Under the pieces are notes generated by a model, which was not told where the DNA came from, did not search any database, and saw only the letters and a program-made list of their open reading frames with translations. The position numbers and the translations under genes were made by a program. From Maribacter flavus (lineage in GTDB: Bacteria > Bacteroidota > Bacteroidia > Flavobacteriales > Flavobacteriaceae), in contig NZ_VUOE01000001.1 of assembly GCF_008386635.1 (NCBI RefSeq), positions 124,001 to 188,000 of the forward strand: a stretch of DNA of 64,000 bases, given 5' to 3'. Positions 47,996-56,241 of the stretch are shown piece by piece (position 1 is the stretch's first letter; every line of letters begins with the position of its first letter).

Positions 47996-48112
47996 ATACT
48001 ACGTCGCATAGGCTCACTTCCTTAAAAAAAACCATATTGATGGATTGGCAAGTTGTTCCCGGTAAACCCCAAAAGCCTTTGGTAAATCATTCAAGGAATA
48101 GAAGTCAAATTT

Positions 48113-48131
48113 ATTTTTATTTGTTCTAAAT
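48113..48131. promoter_or_regulatory. Candidate iron-regulator box A before the FecA-like receptor
   Basis: ATTTTTA-TTTGT-TCTAAAT, 7-5-7 dyad with a perfect right half, 66 nt before the start codon. Confidence 0.4.
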
Positions 48132-48174
48132 AAGTTTTGCAAATAGAATAGAACCCAATACATTTGCCCAAATT

Positions 48175-48193
48175 ATTTTGAATAAGTCTAATT
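48175..48193. promoter_or_regulatory. Candidate iron-regulator box B before the FecA-like receptor
   Basis: ATTTTGA-ATAAG-TCTAATT matches the dyad at 12 of 14 positions and ends 3 nt before the start codon. Two sites upstream of one gene is typical of iron repression. Confidence 0.4.
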
Positions 48194-48196
48194 AAA

Positions 48197-50419
48197 ATGA
48201 AAAAGTGCATCGCTATCCCCATTCTCTTACTAAGTATATTCTTGAAAGGGCAACAGCCAACACAGACTACAACTATGGATTCCATCCATTTGAACGAGGT
48301 TACCCTAAAAGCCAATGCCATTTTAGGTAGTAAATTCGAGGCAAAGAATAGAACAGGATCGGCTTTTTACATTTCTCCCAAGGAAATCAAGAAATTCAAT
48401 TATACCGATATCAATCGAACACTTCGAGGGGTACCGGGAGTAAACGTTTACGAGGAGGATGGATTTGGCCTTAGACCCAACATCAGTCTAAGGGGTACCT
48501 CTCCTGAGCGAAGTTCTAAAATCACACTCATGGAAGATGGTGTTCTCATTGCACCTGCTCCGTATAGCGCTCCCTCGGCATATTATTTCCCCACCATAGC
48601 CCGCATGCAGGCCGTAGAGATACTCAAAGGTAGTAGTCAGGTGCAATATGGCCCATACACTACCGGAGGGGCATTAAATATGATTTCCACGGAGGTGCCG
48701 GACAGTTTTGGCATCTTTTTAAATTCGAGCTTTGGAAGCTTCAACAGTGGCCGAATCCATACCCAGGTAGGGGATACGAAAAAAAACTTTGGATATGCCA
48801 TTGAATACCTGAACTATAATTCCAATGGTTTCAAAGATTTGGACAATGGAGAGAATACGGGCTTTGATAAAAATGACCTGGTCGCAAAATTTAGGGTCAA
48901 TTCCAATGCCGATGCCAAAGTTCCGCAATCCGTTGAATTGAAGTTCCAATATTCCAATGAAGATTCCAACGAAACATATTTGGGACTTACTGAGACCGAC
49001 TTTTCCCTAAACCCTTTTAGACGGTACGCGGGCTCACAAAGAGATGAAATGAATACGGAGCACCTTCAGTTTATGTTGACCCACGTACTTGGATTGGGCA
49101 AAAATACCTCACTTACTACTACCGCCTACCTCAATGATTTCAACCGAAACTGGTACAAAGTAGATAATGTAACGGTAAATGGGGAGCGACAAAGTATCGC
49201 CAATATTATTGAAAACCCGGTCGACCTACAGGCATATTATGATGTCATTAGTGGAAACTCAAATACCACGAATAATGATGTCATTGCCGTAAAAGCCAAC
49301 AATAGGGAATATCTATCCACGGGTATTCAAACAAAACTGAACCACCGTTGGAGTACCTCTAGTTCGGTGCACGATTTCGAGTTGGGTATACGTTACCACT
49401 ATGATGATGAAGACCGATTTCAATGGGTGGATGATTACGGGATAACCAATGGCATTATGGAACTCGTTACCAATCGTTTGGCAGGAACGGACGCAAATAG
49501 AATTAGTGATGCGCGTGCTTTTTCCACCTATACACTTTACAAGCTAAAATACAAGAACCTAACACTTACCCCCGGTATTCGATATGAAAATATTCAATTG
49601 GGAAGAACAGATTACGGGAGTAGCGATCCGGAACGTTCAGGTACAAACATTTCCACACGGGAAAATAAAGTAGATGTTTTTATACCAGGCATCGGATTCA
49701 ATTATAATTTTGATAATGTATCCCTTTTTGGGGGTATTCACAAAGGATTTTCCCCTCCAAGCAATCAGGTTGGGGAAAAACCGGAGGAAAGTGTGAATTA
49801 TGAATTGGGTACACGTTTTACGTACTCAGGCCTCTCTGGGGAGTTGGTCGGTTTTTACAATGACTATAGCAATCTTTTGGGAAGTGATCTCGCAGCAACC
49901 GGTGGTACAGGTTCCTTGGACCAATTCAATGCGGGAGAAGTTATTGTTCAAGGCATTGAAGTACTATTAAACTACGATTTGTTGTCATCCAATACAAATA
50001 TCTCCATACCCATTACTTTGGGGTATACCTTTACGGACACGGAATTCCAGAATAGTTTTGGTAGTGAAAACGATATCTGGGGTACGGTAAGCGAAGGGGA
50101 TGAATTGCCCTATTTATCAAAACACCAATTAAATGCCGCTGCCAGTATCGAGTATAAAAAATTTGAAGTCCATCTAAACGGACGTTTTAACGGAGCGTTC
50201 AGGACCAAAGCGGGAACGGGTTCCATTCCCGCCAATGAGAAGGTCGATTCCAACATAGTTTTGGATTTGGGAACTAAATTTCGCTACAACGATCATATCA
50301 CGATAACTGCCAATGCAATGAACCTTTTGGATGAAAGGTATGCGGTAGCCCGTGTACCTGCCGGCCTAAGACCCGGTATGCCATTTGGTTTTTTTGGTGG
50401 TCTGGAACTACGGTACTAA
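48197..50419 (+). CDS. TonB-dependent siderophore receptor, FecA-like
   Basis: 740 residues. Signal peptide (MKKCIAIPILLLSIFLKG), plug domain (~30-165) with the FecA-like run LRGVPGVNVYEEDGFGLRPN, ISLRGTSPERSSKITLMEDG and EILKGSSQVQYGPYTTGGAL, then a beta-barrel ending FFGGLELRY with C-terminal aromatic. There is no N-terminal STN signalling domain and no FecR/FecI pair nearby, so it transports without surface signalling. The plug type suggests ferric dicitrate or a related siderophore. It follows the reductase operon after 201 nt that contain two iron-box-like sites, so it probably has its own iron-regulated promoter. Confidence 0.92.
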   Translation: MKKCIAIPILLLSIFLKGQQPTQTTTMDSIHLNEVTLKANAILGSKFEAKNRTGSAFYISPKEIKKFNYTDINRTLRGVPGVNVYEEDGFGLRPNISLRGTSPERSSKITLMEDGVLIAPAPYSAPSAYYFPTIARMQAVEILKGSSQVQYGPYTTGGALNMISTEVPDSFGIFLNSSFGSFNSGRIHTQVGDTKKNFGYAIEYLNYNSNGFKDLDNGENTGFDKNDLVAKFRVNSNADAKVPQSVELKFQYSNEDSNETYLGLTETDFSLNPFRRYAGSQRDEMNTEHLQFMLTHVLGLGKNTSLTTTAYLNDFNRNWYKVDNVTVNGERQSIANIIENPVDLQAYYDVISGNSNTTNNDVIAVKANNREYLSTGIQTKLNHRWSTSSSVHDFELGIRYHYDDEDRFQWVDDYGITNGIMELVTNRLAGTDANRISDARAFSTYTLYKLKYKNLTLTPGIRYENIQLGRTDYGSSDPERSGTNISTRENKVDVFIPGIGFNYNFDNVSLFGGIHKGFSPPSNQVGEKPEESVNYELGTRFTYSGLSGELVGFYNDYSNLLGSDLAATGGTGSLDQFNAGEVIVQGIEVLLNYDLLSSNTNISIPITLGYTFTDTEFQNSFGSENDIWGTVSEGDELPYLSKHQLNAAASIEYKKFEVHLNGRFNGAFRTKAGTGSIPANEKVDSNIVLDLGTKFRYNDHITITANAMNLLDERYAVARVPAGLRPGMPFGFFGGLELRY

Positions 50420-50447
50420 ATTGATGGATGAAACCGAGCATTTTATG

Positions 50448-51317
50448 CTAGTGGTATTTACCAAATAGCTCCGTTGCCTTGTTGTAAGCGGCCTCAAATA
50501 CCATCCAGTTTACGTTGGTCTCCGCTTTTTGCGCCGTCAAGTAGGATAACAATTTTTCGGTAGGCATATTACCGGTTAGCTCGTCCTTGGCCATGGGACA
50601 ACCGCCGAAACCCTGTACGGCCCCGTCAAACCTACGACAGCCGGCCTTGTAGGCGGCATCCACCTTTTCATGCCATTTAGTGGGGGTAGTGTGCAGGTGT
50701 GCCCCAAACTCTATGAGCGGATATTTGGGTATTAAATTGGAGAACAGGTATTCGATATTCTCTGGATCCGAAGTTCCCACGGTATCGGAAAGTGAGAGGA
50801 TCCTGGCACCCATGGAGGCCAATTTTTCCGTCCATTCCCCTACGATTTCCACATTCCATGGATCCCCGTACGGATTTCCAAAACCCATAGAAATGTAGGT
50901 GACCACCTCTTTGTTGGCGGCATCGGCAATATTAAAAATCTCCTGGAGCGTTTCTACCGATTGGGCAATGGTCTTATGCGTGTTCCGCATCTGAAAGTTC
51001 TCCGATATGGAAAAGGGAAATCCCAAATAATCGATTTCAGTATGCTTTACAGCATCCTCCGCCCCCCGGACATTGGCAATGATCGCCAATAATTTGCTCT
51101 TGGTCCTTGAGAGGTCCAATTTGGACAATACCTCGGCCGTATCCACCATTTGGGGTATCGCCTTTGGTGAGACAAAACTTCCAAAATCCAACGTATCAAA
51201 ACCACAGCCCAATAAAGACTGCAGATAGCGCACCTTCTCATCCGTAGGAATGAAAGTCTTGATACCTTGCATGGCATCCCTTGGGCATTCTATTAGCTTT
51301 ACCTTGGTGTTGGACAT
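50448..51317 (-). CDS. Hydroxymethylglutaryl-CoA lyase
   Basis: I start at ATG 51317 (MSNTKVKLIECPRDAMQG); an in-frame ATG five codons earlier is less likely. The ~289-residue protein has the HMGL-type TIM barrel: catalytic Arg in PRDAMQG (usually PRDGLQ), FGSFVSPKAIPQM, SDTVGTSDPENI, HLHTTPTKW metal site, and the catalytic-loop motif FGGCPMAKDELTGNMPTE with its Cys. It splits HMG-CoA into acetyl-CoA and acetoacetate in leucine breakdown. The slightly divergent motifs leave open a related 3-hydroxyacyl-CoA lyase activity. It converges with the receptor gene (28 nt). Confidence 0.88.
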   Translation of the reverse strand: MSNTKVKLIECPRDAMQGIKTFIPTDEKVRYLQSLLGCGFDTLDFGSFVSPKAIPQMVDTAEVLSKLDLSRTKSKLLAIIANVRGAEDAVKHTEIDYLGFPFSISENFQMRNTHKTIAQSVETLQEIFNIADAANKEVVTYISMGFGNPYGDPWNVEIVGEWTEKLASMGARILSLSDTVGTSDPENIEYLFSNLIPKYPLIEFGAHLHTTPTKWHEKVDAAYKAGCRRFDGAVQGFGGCPMAKDELTGNMPTEKLLSYLTAQKAETNVNWMVFEAAYNKATELFGKYH

Positions 51318-51370
51318 ATTGTAAAAATACAAATTGAATGATGAAGAATACCTACAAACATCTCAAAGAC

Positions 51371-51991
51371 TTAACCCAGCAACAAATAAACTGCCAAGCC
51401 AACAAAAACTACTATTTGCAGCCATTTTAATACCACGCCAATAACCTCATTCTTCTGAACCAAGGTTCCTATACTACCGGATAAAAACGCAATGCCACCA
51501 AACACCAAGGAGGACACGAAAATGAAAAGAAAACCGAGTATATAAAACTGGACTACGGTACTGATATCATCGGAAAAAAGAAAACCTGGAAAAAAGGCAA
51601 GGAAAAATATGGTGACCTTTGGGTTCAAAACATTCATAATAAAACCTTGTTTGAATAAGGAAAACAGACCTTTCTTTTTGCTTCCGTTGTTATTCAATGA
51701 AATATCACTATTGCTCCTAAACACCTTAAAAGCTAGGTAAAGCAAGTATAAGGCCCCAAAAACCTTTATGCCGTAAAACACGTTTGGGTTATCCTTAATG
51801 ACCGCGGAAACACCAAAAGCCAACAACGTGGTATGCACCAAGCAACCCGTCATCAGTCCGGCCACGGTGGCCAGACCGTACTTTTTACCGTTGACCATAC
51901 TTTGGATCAGGACAAAAATATTATCGGGTCCCGGTGAGATGGCCAGTGCGGCCGTCGCCAATGAAAAAGCAATCAGTACGGAATAATTCAA
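51371..51991 (-). CDS. LysE/RhtB family amino-acid exporter
   Basis: I start at TTG 51991, giving 206 residues, the family norm, with N-terminus (M)NYSVLIAFSLATAALAISPG. The open frame continues about 47 codons upstream, but that part is hydrophilic and Lys/Gln-rich and does not belong to the family. The motif SPGPDNIFVL and six predicted helices (from ~5 to ~205) are diagnostic. The last helix is near LQIVVFVGLAVYLL. Such proteins export amino acids or related small molecules from the cytoplasm; the substrate here is not evident. Confidence 0.85.
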   Translation of the reverse strand: MNYSVLIAFSLATAALAISPGPDNIFVLIQSMVNGKKYGLATVAGLMTGCLVHTTLLAFGVSAVIKDNPNVFYGIKVFGALYLLYLAFKVFRSNSDISLNNNGSKKKGLFSLFKQGFIMNVLNPKVTIFFLAFFPGFLFSDDISTVVQFYILGFLFIFVSSLVFGGIAFLSGSIGTLVQKNEVIGVVLKWLQIVVFVGLAVYLLLG

Positions 51992-52329
51992 ATTTTCCCT
52001 TTTTTCTCCATCGTTGAAAAATACAAATAATACCAGTTCTGGTTTAGGAGTGTGCCAAAATTTATGCTTTTGCTTTTTTTTTTGCTGAAGCCGTGAAGAT
52101 TGTAAATAGCCCGGGCTCTTTGCTATTTTCACATTGATGGCAAAGGGAAAATGAACAAGTAAATTGACACCTTCTTAAATTGGAAATGATATGATACCCT
52201 AACCGATTTTTTATATCTTGTTCAAAATTTGGATTCAATAAAACCTTCATCGAGAGAAATTTATTGAAAATCCAAATCAGTAGTTAAACAAATGCTCAAA
52301 TACAGATTCATCAACCTCAAGAATAATAA
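51992..52329. other. Intergenic region between LysE and Dabb genes
   Basis: Holds the promoters of two divergent genes. Weak open frames exist on the minus strand (up to 62 codons) but lack family features. A homopolymer of eleven T's is present near 52073-52083. Nothing else recognised. Confidence 0.35.
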
Positions 52330-52752
52330 ATGAAAAAATCAATACTATCTTTAGTAACACTTGTAGTTATAGCCTTTTTCAGCTACAGCTTCAACAACAA
52401 CAATACAAACACAATTACGGAAAACACTATGGTACAGGCCAACGACAGCATCCTTAGACATGTGGTACTTTTTAAATTCAAGGATGGAACTTCTGCCGAG
52501 AATATTAAAAAAGTAGAAGATGCCTTCCATGCCCTGCCTTCCAAGATACCCCAAATTGCGGGATACGAATGGGGCATAAACAATAGTCCGGAAGGTTTGG
52601 ACAAAGGTTTCACCCATGTGTTCTTTTTGTCCTTTAAAAGCGAGGAGGATAGGGCCATTTATCTACCACATCCTGATCATAAGGCCTTTGGGGCCGTCCT
52701 AGGCCCGCATTTGGACGATGTGCACGTGATGGATTATTGGACTTCCAACTAA
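52330..52752 (+). CDS. Exported Dabb-family (stress-responsive alpha/beta barrel) protein
   Basis: 140 residues. A signal peptide-like start (MKKSILSLVTLVVIAFFSYS) is followed by an Asn/Thr-rich linker (NNNNTNTITENT) and one Dabb domain (~43-138): LRHVVLFKFKDGTSAENIKK, GYEWGINNSPEGLDKGFTHV, and the ending HPDHKAFGAVLGPHLDDVHV. Dabb domains are dimeric ferredoxin-like barrels; some are enzymes and many have no known role. Export is unusual enough to note but is common in Bacteroidota. It converges on pyrD with 6 nt between stops. Confidence 0.87.
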   Translation: MKKSILSLVTLVVIAFFSYSFNNNNTNTITENTMVQANDSILRHVVLFKFKDGTSAENIKKVEDAFHALPSKIPQIAGYEWGINNSPEGLDKGFTHVFFLSFKSEEDRAIYLPHPDHKAFGAVLGPHLDDVHVMDYWTSN

Positions 52753-52758
52753 AGTCTT

Positions 52759-53799
52759 CTAAACCTCTTCCGCTAGGATCGCTTGGTTTATTTTCTTGAC
52801 CAAGATGGGTCCCTCATAAATAAATCCGGTCCACAATTGGACCAAGTCGGCCCCCGCACGTAGTTTTTCCAAGGCGTCCTGTGGTGCGTGGATGCCCCCT
52901 ACCCCAATAATTGGGAAGGCTTTGTTACTACGTTCCGCTAAAAACCGGATGACCTCGGTACTTTTATCCTTCAAGGGCTTACCGCTAAGGCCACCGGCCT
53001 CTTCCAAGAGCAGTCCGTGGGATTTGAGGTTTTTTCGCTCGACCGTCGTATTGGTGGCGATTACCCCATCTATTTTGGTATCGGCCACAATATCGATGAT
53101 ATCCAAGAGTTGGTTGTTGGTAAGGTCCGGAGCGATTTTCAATAAAATTGGTCTACGTTTAACGGACCTATCGGTAGCCATCTTCTTGTTGGTCACTTCC
53201 AATTCCCTTAAAAGCCTTGTCAAGGGTTCCTTATCCTGAAGTTCCCGTAAGCCCGGGGTATTTGGTGAGCTTACATTCACCACAAAATAATCCACATAAT
53301 CAAATAGGGCATCAAAACAAATCATGTAATCCTTAATGGCCTCGTCGTTGGGTGTGACCTTGTTTTTACCGATGTTACCCCCGATCAAGACCCTATGCTC
53401 GTTTTTCAATCGTTCCACCGCCTCAAAAACACCCTCATTGTTAAAGCCCATCCTGTTGATGATGGCACTATCTGCCTTCAAGCGAAATAACCGCTTTTTA
53501 GGGTTTCCGTCCTGCGGTTTTGGTGTCAACGTCCCTATTTCCACAAACCCGAAACCAAAATCCGAAAGTTCATTGTAGAGGACGGCGTTCTTGTCAAATC
53601 CTGCGGCCAGACCAACCGGATTTTTAAATTTAAGGCCGAAAACCTCGCGCTCCAATCGTTCGTCCTCCAAGGTGAAGACTGGTTTAAGTAGCCCTAAAAG
53701 TCCCACTTTTGAAATGATCTTGATTAACGCAAAGCTAAAATGATGGACCTTTTCAGGGTCGAATAAAAACAGGATTGGCCGTATTACCGATTTATACAT
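52759..53799 (-). CDS. pyrD: Quinone-dependent dihydroorotate dehydrogenase (class 2)
   Basis: 346 residues. The N-terminal amphipathic helical extension ([20 protein letters not shown]) that docks on the membrane marks class 2. FMN-binding and catalytic parts are [44 protein letters not shown] (catalytic Ser), [30 protein letters not shown] and IGVGGIH. It oxidises dihydroorotate to orotate with a quinone acceptor in pyrimidine synthesis. It is monocistronic, with a -7 box in its leader. Confidence 0.97.
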   Translation of the reverse strand: MYKSVIRPILFLFDPEKVHHFSFALIKIISKVGLLGLLKPVFTLEDERLEREVFGLKFKNPVGLAAGFDKNAVLYNELSDFGFGFVEIGTLTPKPQDGNPKKRLFRLKADSAIINRMGFNNEGVFEAVERLKNEHRVLIGGNIGKNKVTPNDEAIKDYMICFDALFDYVDYFVVNVSSPNTPGLRELQDKEPLTRLLRELEVTNKKMATDRSVKRRPILLKIAPDLTNNQLLDIIDIVADTKIDGVIATNTTVERKNLKSHGLLLEEAGGLSGKPLKDKSTEVIRFLAERSNKAFPIIGVGGIHAPQDALEKLRAGADLVQLWTGFIYEGPILVKKINQAILAEEV

Positions 53800-53816
53800 C
53801 TTGGGTTGGATTTTTG

Positions 53817-53824
53817 CAAAAATA
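53817..53824 (-). promoter_or_regulatory. pyrD -7 promoter element
   Basis: TATTTTTG on the minus strand, 17 nt before the pyrD start codon; no clear -33 TTTG. Confidence 0.35.
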
Positions 53825-53876
53825 CAAAGTGCGAACTTTATAGTCCTGATGTCATCCCCTTAAAATTCAATCCTGC

Positions 53877-54323
53877 CTATTTCTGTTTTGGGGGAATGCT
53901 ATCGGAATACACTTTTGGTGTTATCACAAAAGGGGAACGGGAGGCTTCATGACAAAGATCCAAATATAATTGGTACTGTTTCGGATTCAATAATGCGAGT
54001 AACTTTTTGTCTATCATGGATTGAACCGACTGCATGCTATCCATGACATTGCGGTACTTTAAAGCCAATTGATTCAATTCCTCCACCGTATTTTGTGGGT
54101 GCCTATTATAAACATTTTCAAGCTGAACGTTCAATATCTCATTTCTATATTTCAACTCGGCCGATAGATTCAAAAGCTCCTGTTTTTGAACATCGTTCAT
54201 CTGGAAAATATCCGCGAGCGAATCGTTTTCAGTGATTCCCACCCCCAGAAGACAATCTGCCTGGGACCTAACCGAAAAGGAAATCAGAACCAAAAGAAAG
54301 GTCTTAAAAGCTAGAAACCGCAT
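53877..54323 (-). CDS. Small exported coiled-coil protein of unknown function
   Basis: ATG 54323 starts a signal peptide (MRFLAFKTFLLVLISFSVRS then QA). An earlier in-frame ATG would overlap the pepT leader and hide this signal. The mature ~128 residues are mostly helical (IFQMNDVQKQELLNLSAELK, LKYRNVMDSMQSVQSMIDKK) and contain LLALLNPKQYQLYLDL. That phrase and helix pattern recall the periplasmic Spy/CpxP and LTXXQ group of small chaperones, but the LTXXQ motif itself is not obvious. It is divergent from pepT. Confidence 0.7.
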   Translation of the reverse strand: MRFLAFKTFLLVLISFSVRSQADCLLGVGITENDSLADIFQMNDVQKQELLNLSAELKYRNEILNVQLENVYNRHPQNTVEELNQLALKYRNVMDSMQSVQSMIDKKLLALLNPKQYQLYLDLCHEASRSPFVITPKVYSDSIPPKQK

Positions 54324-54392
54324 GGAAACATAGATTATTAACGGATGACGAAAATACAATATAAAAGCTATTTTTGGATAAAAACCGAAGAT

Positions 54393-55619
54393 ATGAAAGA
54401 CGTAATGTCACGTTTTTTGGATTATGTGAAGATAGACACCCAAAGCGACCCAAACTCCAAATCCACTCCAAGCACCCAAAAACAATGGGATCTGGCACAC
54501 AAACTTGTAAGTGAATTAAAGGAAATTGGGATGACCGATGTATACATCGATGAAAGGGCCTACATCATGGCGACACTTCCCAGCAACCTGGATTACGAGA
54601 TACCCATCATTGGCTTTATATCCCATTTTGACACTTCGCCTGATTTTTCAGGGACACATGTAAACCCACAGATCATCAAGGAGTATGATGGTAAAGATAT
54701 TGTGCTGAATCCTGAAAAGGGCATTGTTCTATCCCCGGATTATTTTGATGATTTACTACAATACAAAGGACAGACGCTCATCACTACCGATGGAACTACG
54801 CTGCTTGGTGCCGATGACAAGGCGGGAATCGCCGAAATCATAACGGCCATGGAATATCTTATCAACCATCCGGAGATAAAACATGGAACGATAAAAGTTG
54901 GGTTTACGCCCGATGAGGAAATTGGCCGGGGCGCCCATTATTTTGAAGTGGAAAAATTTGGTGCCGACTGGGCCTACACCATGGACGGGAGCCAAATAGG
55001 GGAACTGGAATACGAAAACTTTAACGCCGCAAGTGCAAAAATCAGTGTCGCGGGAAAAAGTGTCCATCCCGGCTATGCCAAGTACAAAATGGTCAATGCA
55101 TTGCTCATCGCCAATAAAATCATCTCCATGCTACCCGAAGCGGAGGTTCCCGAAAAAACTTCGGGCAGGGAAGGATTTTTTCATGTGCACCACGTGCAGG
55201 GTGAAATTGAACATGCGGAGATCCAATTGATCATTCGGGATCATTCCAAACCCCGTTTTGAGGAAAGAAAACAACTTCTGCAGGATATCGTTTCACAACT
55301 CAATGCCATCCATAAAGATGCCGTTGCTTTGGAAATAAAGGACCAATATTTCAATATGAAGGAAAAAATAGAACCCGTTTTTCATATTGTTGAAATTGCC
55401 AAGGAGGCCATGGAATCTGTTGGTATAACGCCAATTATTAAACCGATCCGTGGCGGTACGGATGGTTCCCAACTGAGCTTTATGGGCCTACCTTGCCCCA
55501 ACATTTTTGCCGGGGGACATAATTTTCACGGCAAGTACGAGTATGTTCCGGTGGAAAGTATGGAGAAGGCCGTGGCCGTAATCGTTAAAATTTGCGAACT
55601 TACAGCTACCAAAAGCTGA
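54393..55619 (+). CDS. pepT: Peptidase T (tripeptide aminopeptidase)
   Basis: I start at ATG 54393 (MKDVMSRFLDYVKIDTQSDP), the standard PepT N-terminus; an upstream in-frame ATG at 54345 adds 16 unlike residues. The 408-residue M20B enzyme shows zinc and catalytic sites: HFDTSPDFSG (His, Asp), LLGADDKAGIAEI (bridging Asp), TPDEEIGRGAHYF (Glu-Glu), YTMDGSQIGELEYE, KSVHPGYAKYKM and GGHNFHGKYEYVP (last His). It removes the N-terminal residue from tripeptides in the cytoplasm. The next gene begins 4 nt after its stop codon. Confidence 0.96.
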   Translation: MKDVMSRFLDYVKIDTQSDPNSKSTPSTQKQWDLAHKLVSELKEIGMTDVYIDERAYIMATLPSNLDYEIPIIGFISHFDTSPDFSGTHVNPQIIKEYDGKDIVLNPEKGIVLSPDYFDDLLQYKGQTLITTDGTTLLGADDKAGIAEIITAMEYLINHPEIKHGTIKVGFTPDEEIGRGAHYFEVEKFGADWAYTMDGSQIGELEYENFNAASAKISVAGKSVHPGYAKYKMVNALLIANKIISMLPEAEVPEKTSGREGFFHVHHVQGEIEHAEIQLIIRDHSKPRFEERKQLLQDIVSQLNAIHKDAVALEIKDQYFNMKEKIEPVFHIVEIAKEAMESVGITPIIKPIRGGTDGSQLSFMGLPCPNIFAGGHNFHGKYEYVPVESMEKAVAVIVKICELTATKS

Positions 55620-55623
55620 GATC

Positions 55624-56223
55624 ATGGAAATATCGGAAAAACTGGATGTATTCTTTTCAGAGGAACATATTTTTAATTCGCCCGTTTTACGATTAAGGAG
55701 CCTAATTTTGGAATCGGGATTGGAAGAAACCTACAAATGGAGTTTTCCTACCTACACCTTGGATAACAAGAATGTAGTGGCCATTGGGAAATTTAAAAAT
55801 CACTTTGCCCTTTGGTTCTTTAATGGCGGTCTCCTCAAAGACCCCTATAATGTTCTGGAGAATGTACAAGAAGGCAAGACCAAAGCTATGCGCCATTGGA
55901 AATTTAATAGTGCGGACGAAATAGATGCCGAAAAGATCAAAGAATATATTGACGCAGCTATTGCAAATCAGAAAAAAGGAATTGAGATAACACCCATAAA
56001 AAAGAAACAAACCGCCGAACTCATTTTACCGGAATTACTTCAAAAGGAGCTGAACAAAAACCCCGTAGCAAAAAAAGCCTTTGACGCCCTTTCACAGGCA
56101 AAACAGCGGGATTATGCTTTGTATATAAATGAGGCCAAAATGGAAAAGACGAAAATTTCCAGATTGGCCAAAATTATTCCTATGATTTCAGTCGGTAAGG
56201 GTCTCAACGACCAATACCGTTAA
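55624..56223 (+). CDS. DUF1801 / YdeI (OmpD-associated) family protein
   Basis: 199 residues. An N-terminal DUF1801 domain (~10-120; LEETYKWSFPTYTLDNKNVV, HFALWFFNGGLLKDP) and a C-terminal YdeI/OmdA-type helical segment (~130-195; LPELLQKELNKNPVAKKAFD, LSQAKQRDYALYINEAKMEK TK). The fold of DUF1801 resembles iron-chaperone frataxin, but no iron-binding role is shown for this subgroup. It is translationally close to pepT (4-nt gap) and probably co-transcribed with it. No signal peptide; cytoplasmic. Confidence 0.87.
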   Translation: MEISEKLDVFFSEEHIFNSPVLRLRSLILESGLEETYKWSFPTYTLDNKNVVAIGKFKNHFALWFFNGGLLKDPYNVLENVQEGKTKAMRHWKFNSADEIDAEKIKEYIDAAIANQKKGIEITPIKKKQTAELILPELLQKELNKNPVAKKAFDALSQAKQRDYALYINEAKMEKTKISRLAKIIPMISVGKGLNDQYR

Positions 56224-56241
56224 CCATTTACCATGAAGCAG

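Noticed and set aside
52062-52250. A 62-codon minus-strand frame upstream of the LysE gene
   Set aside because: No signal, domain or conserved motif; Cys and Lys-rich low-complexity translation of an A/T-rich intergenic region.
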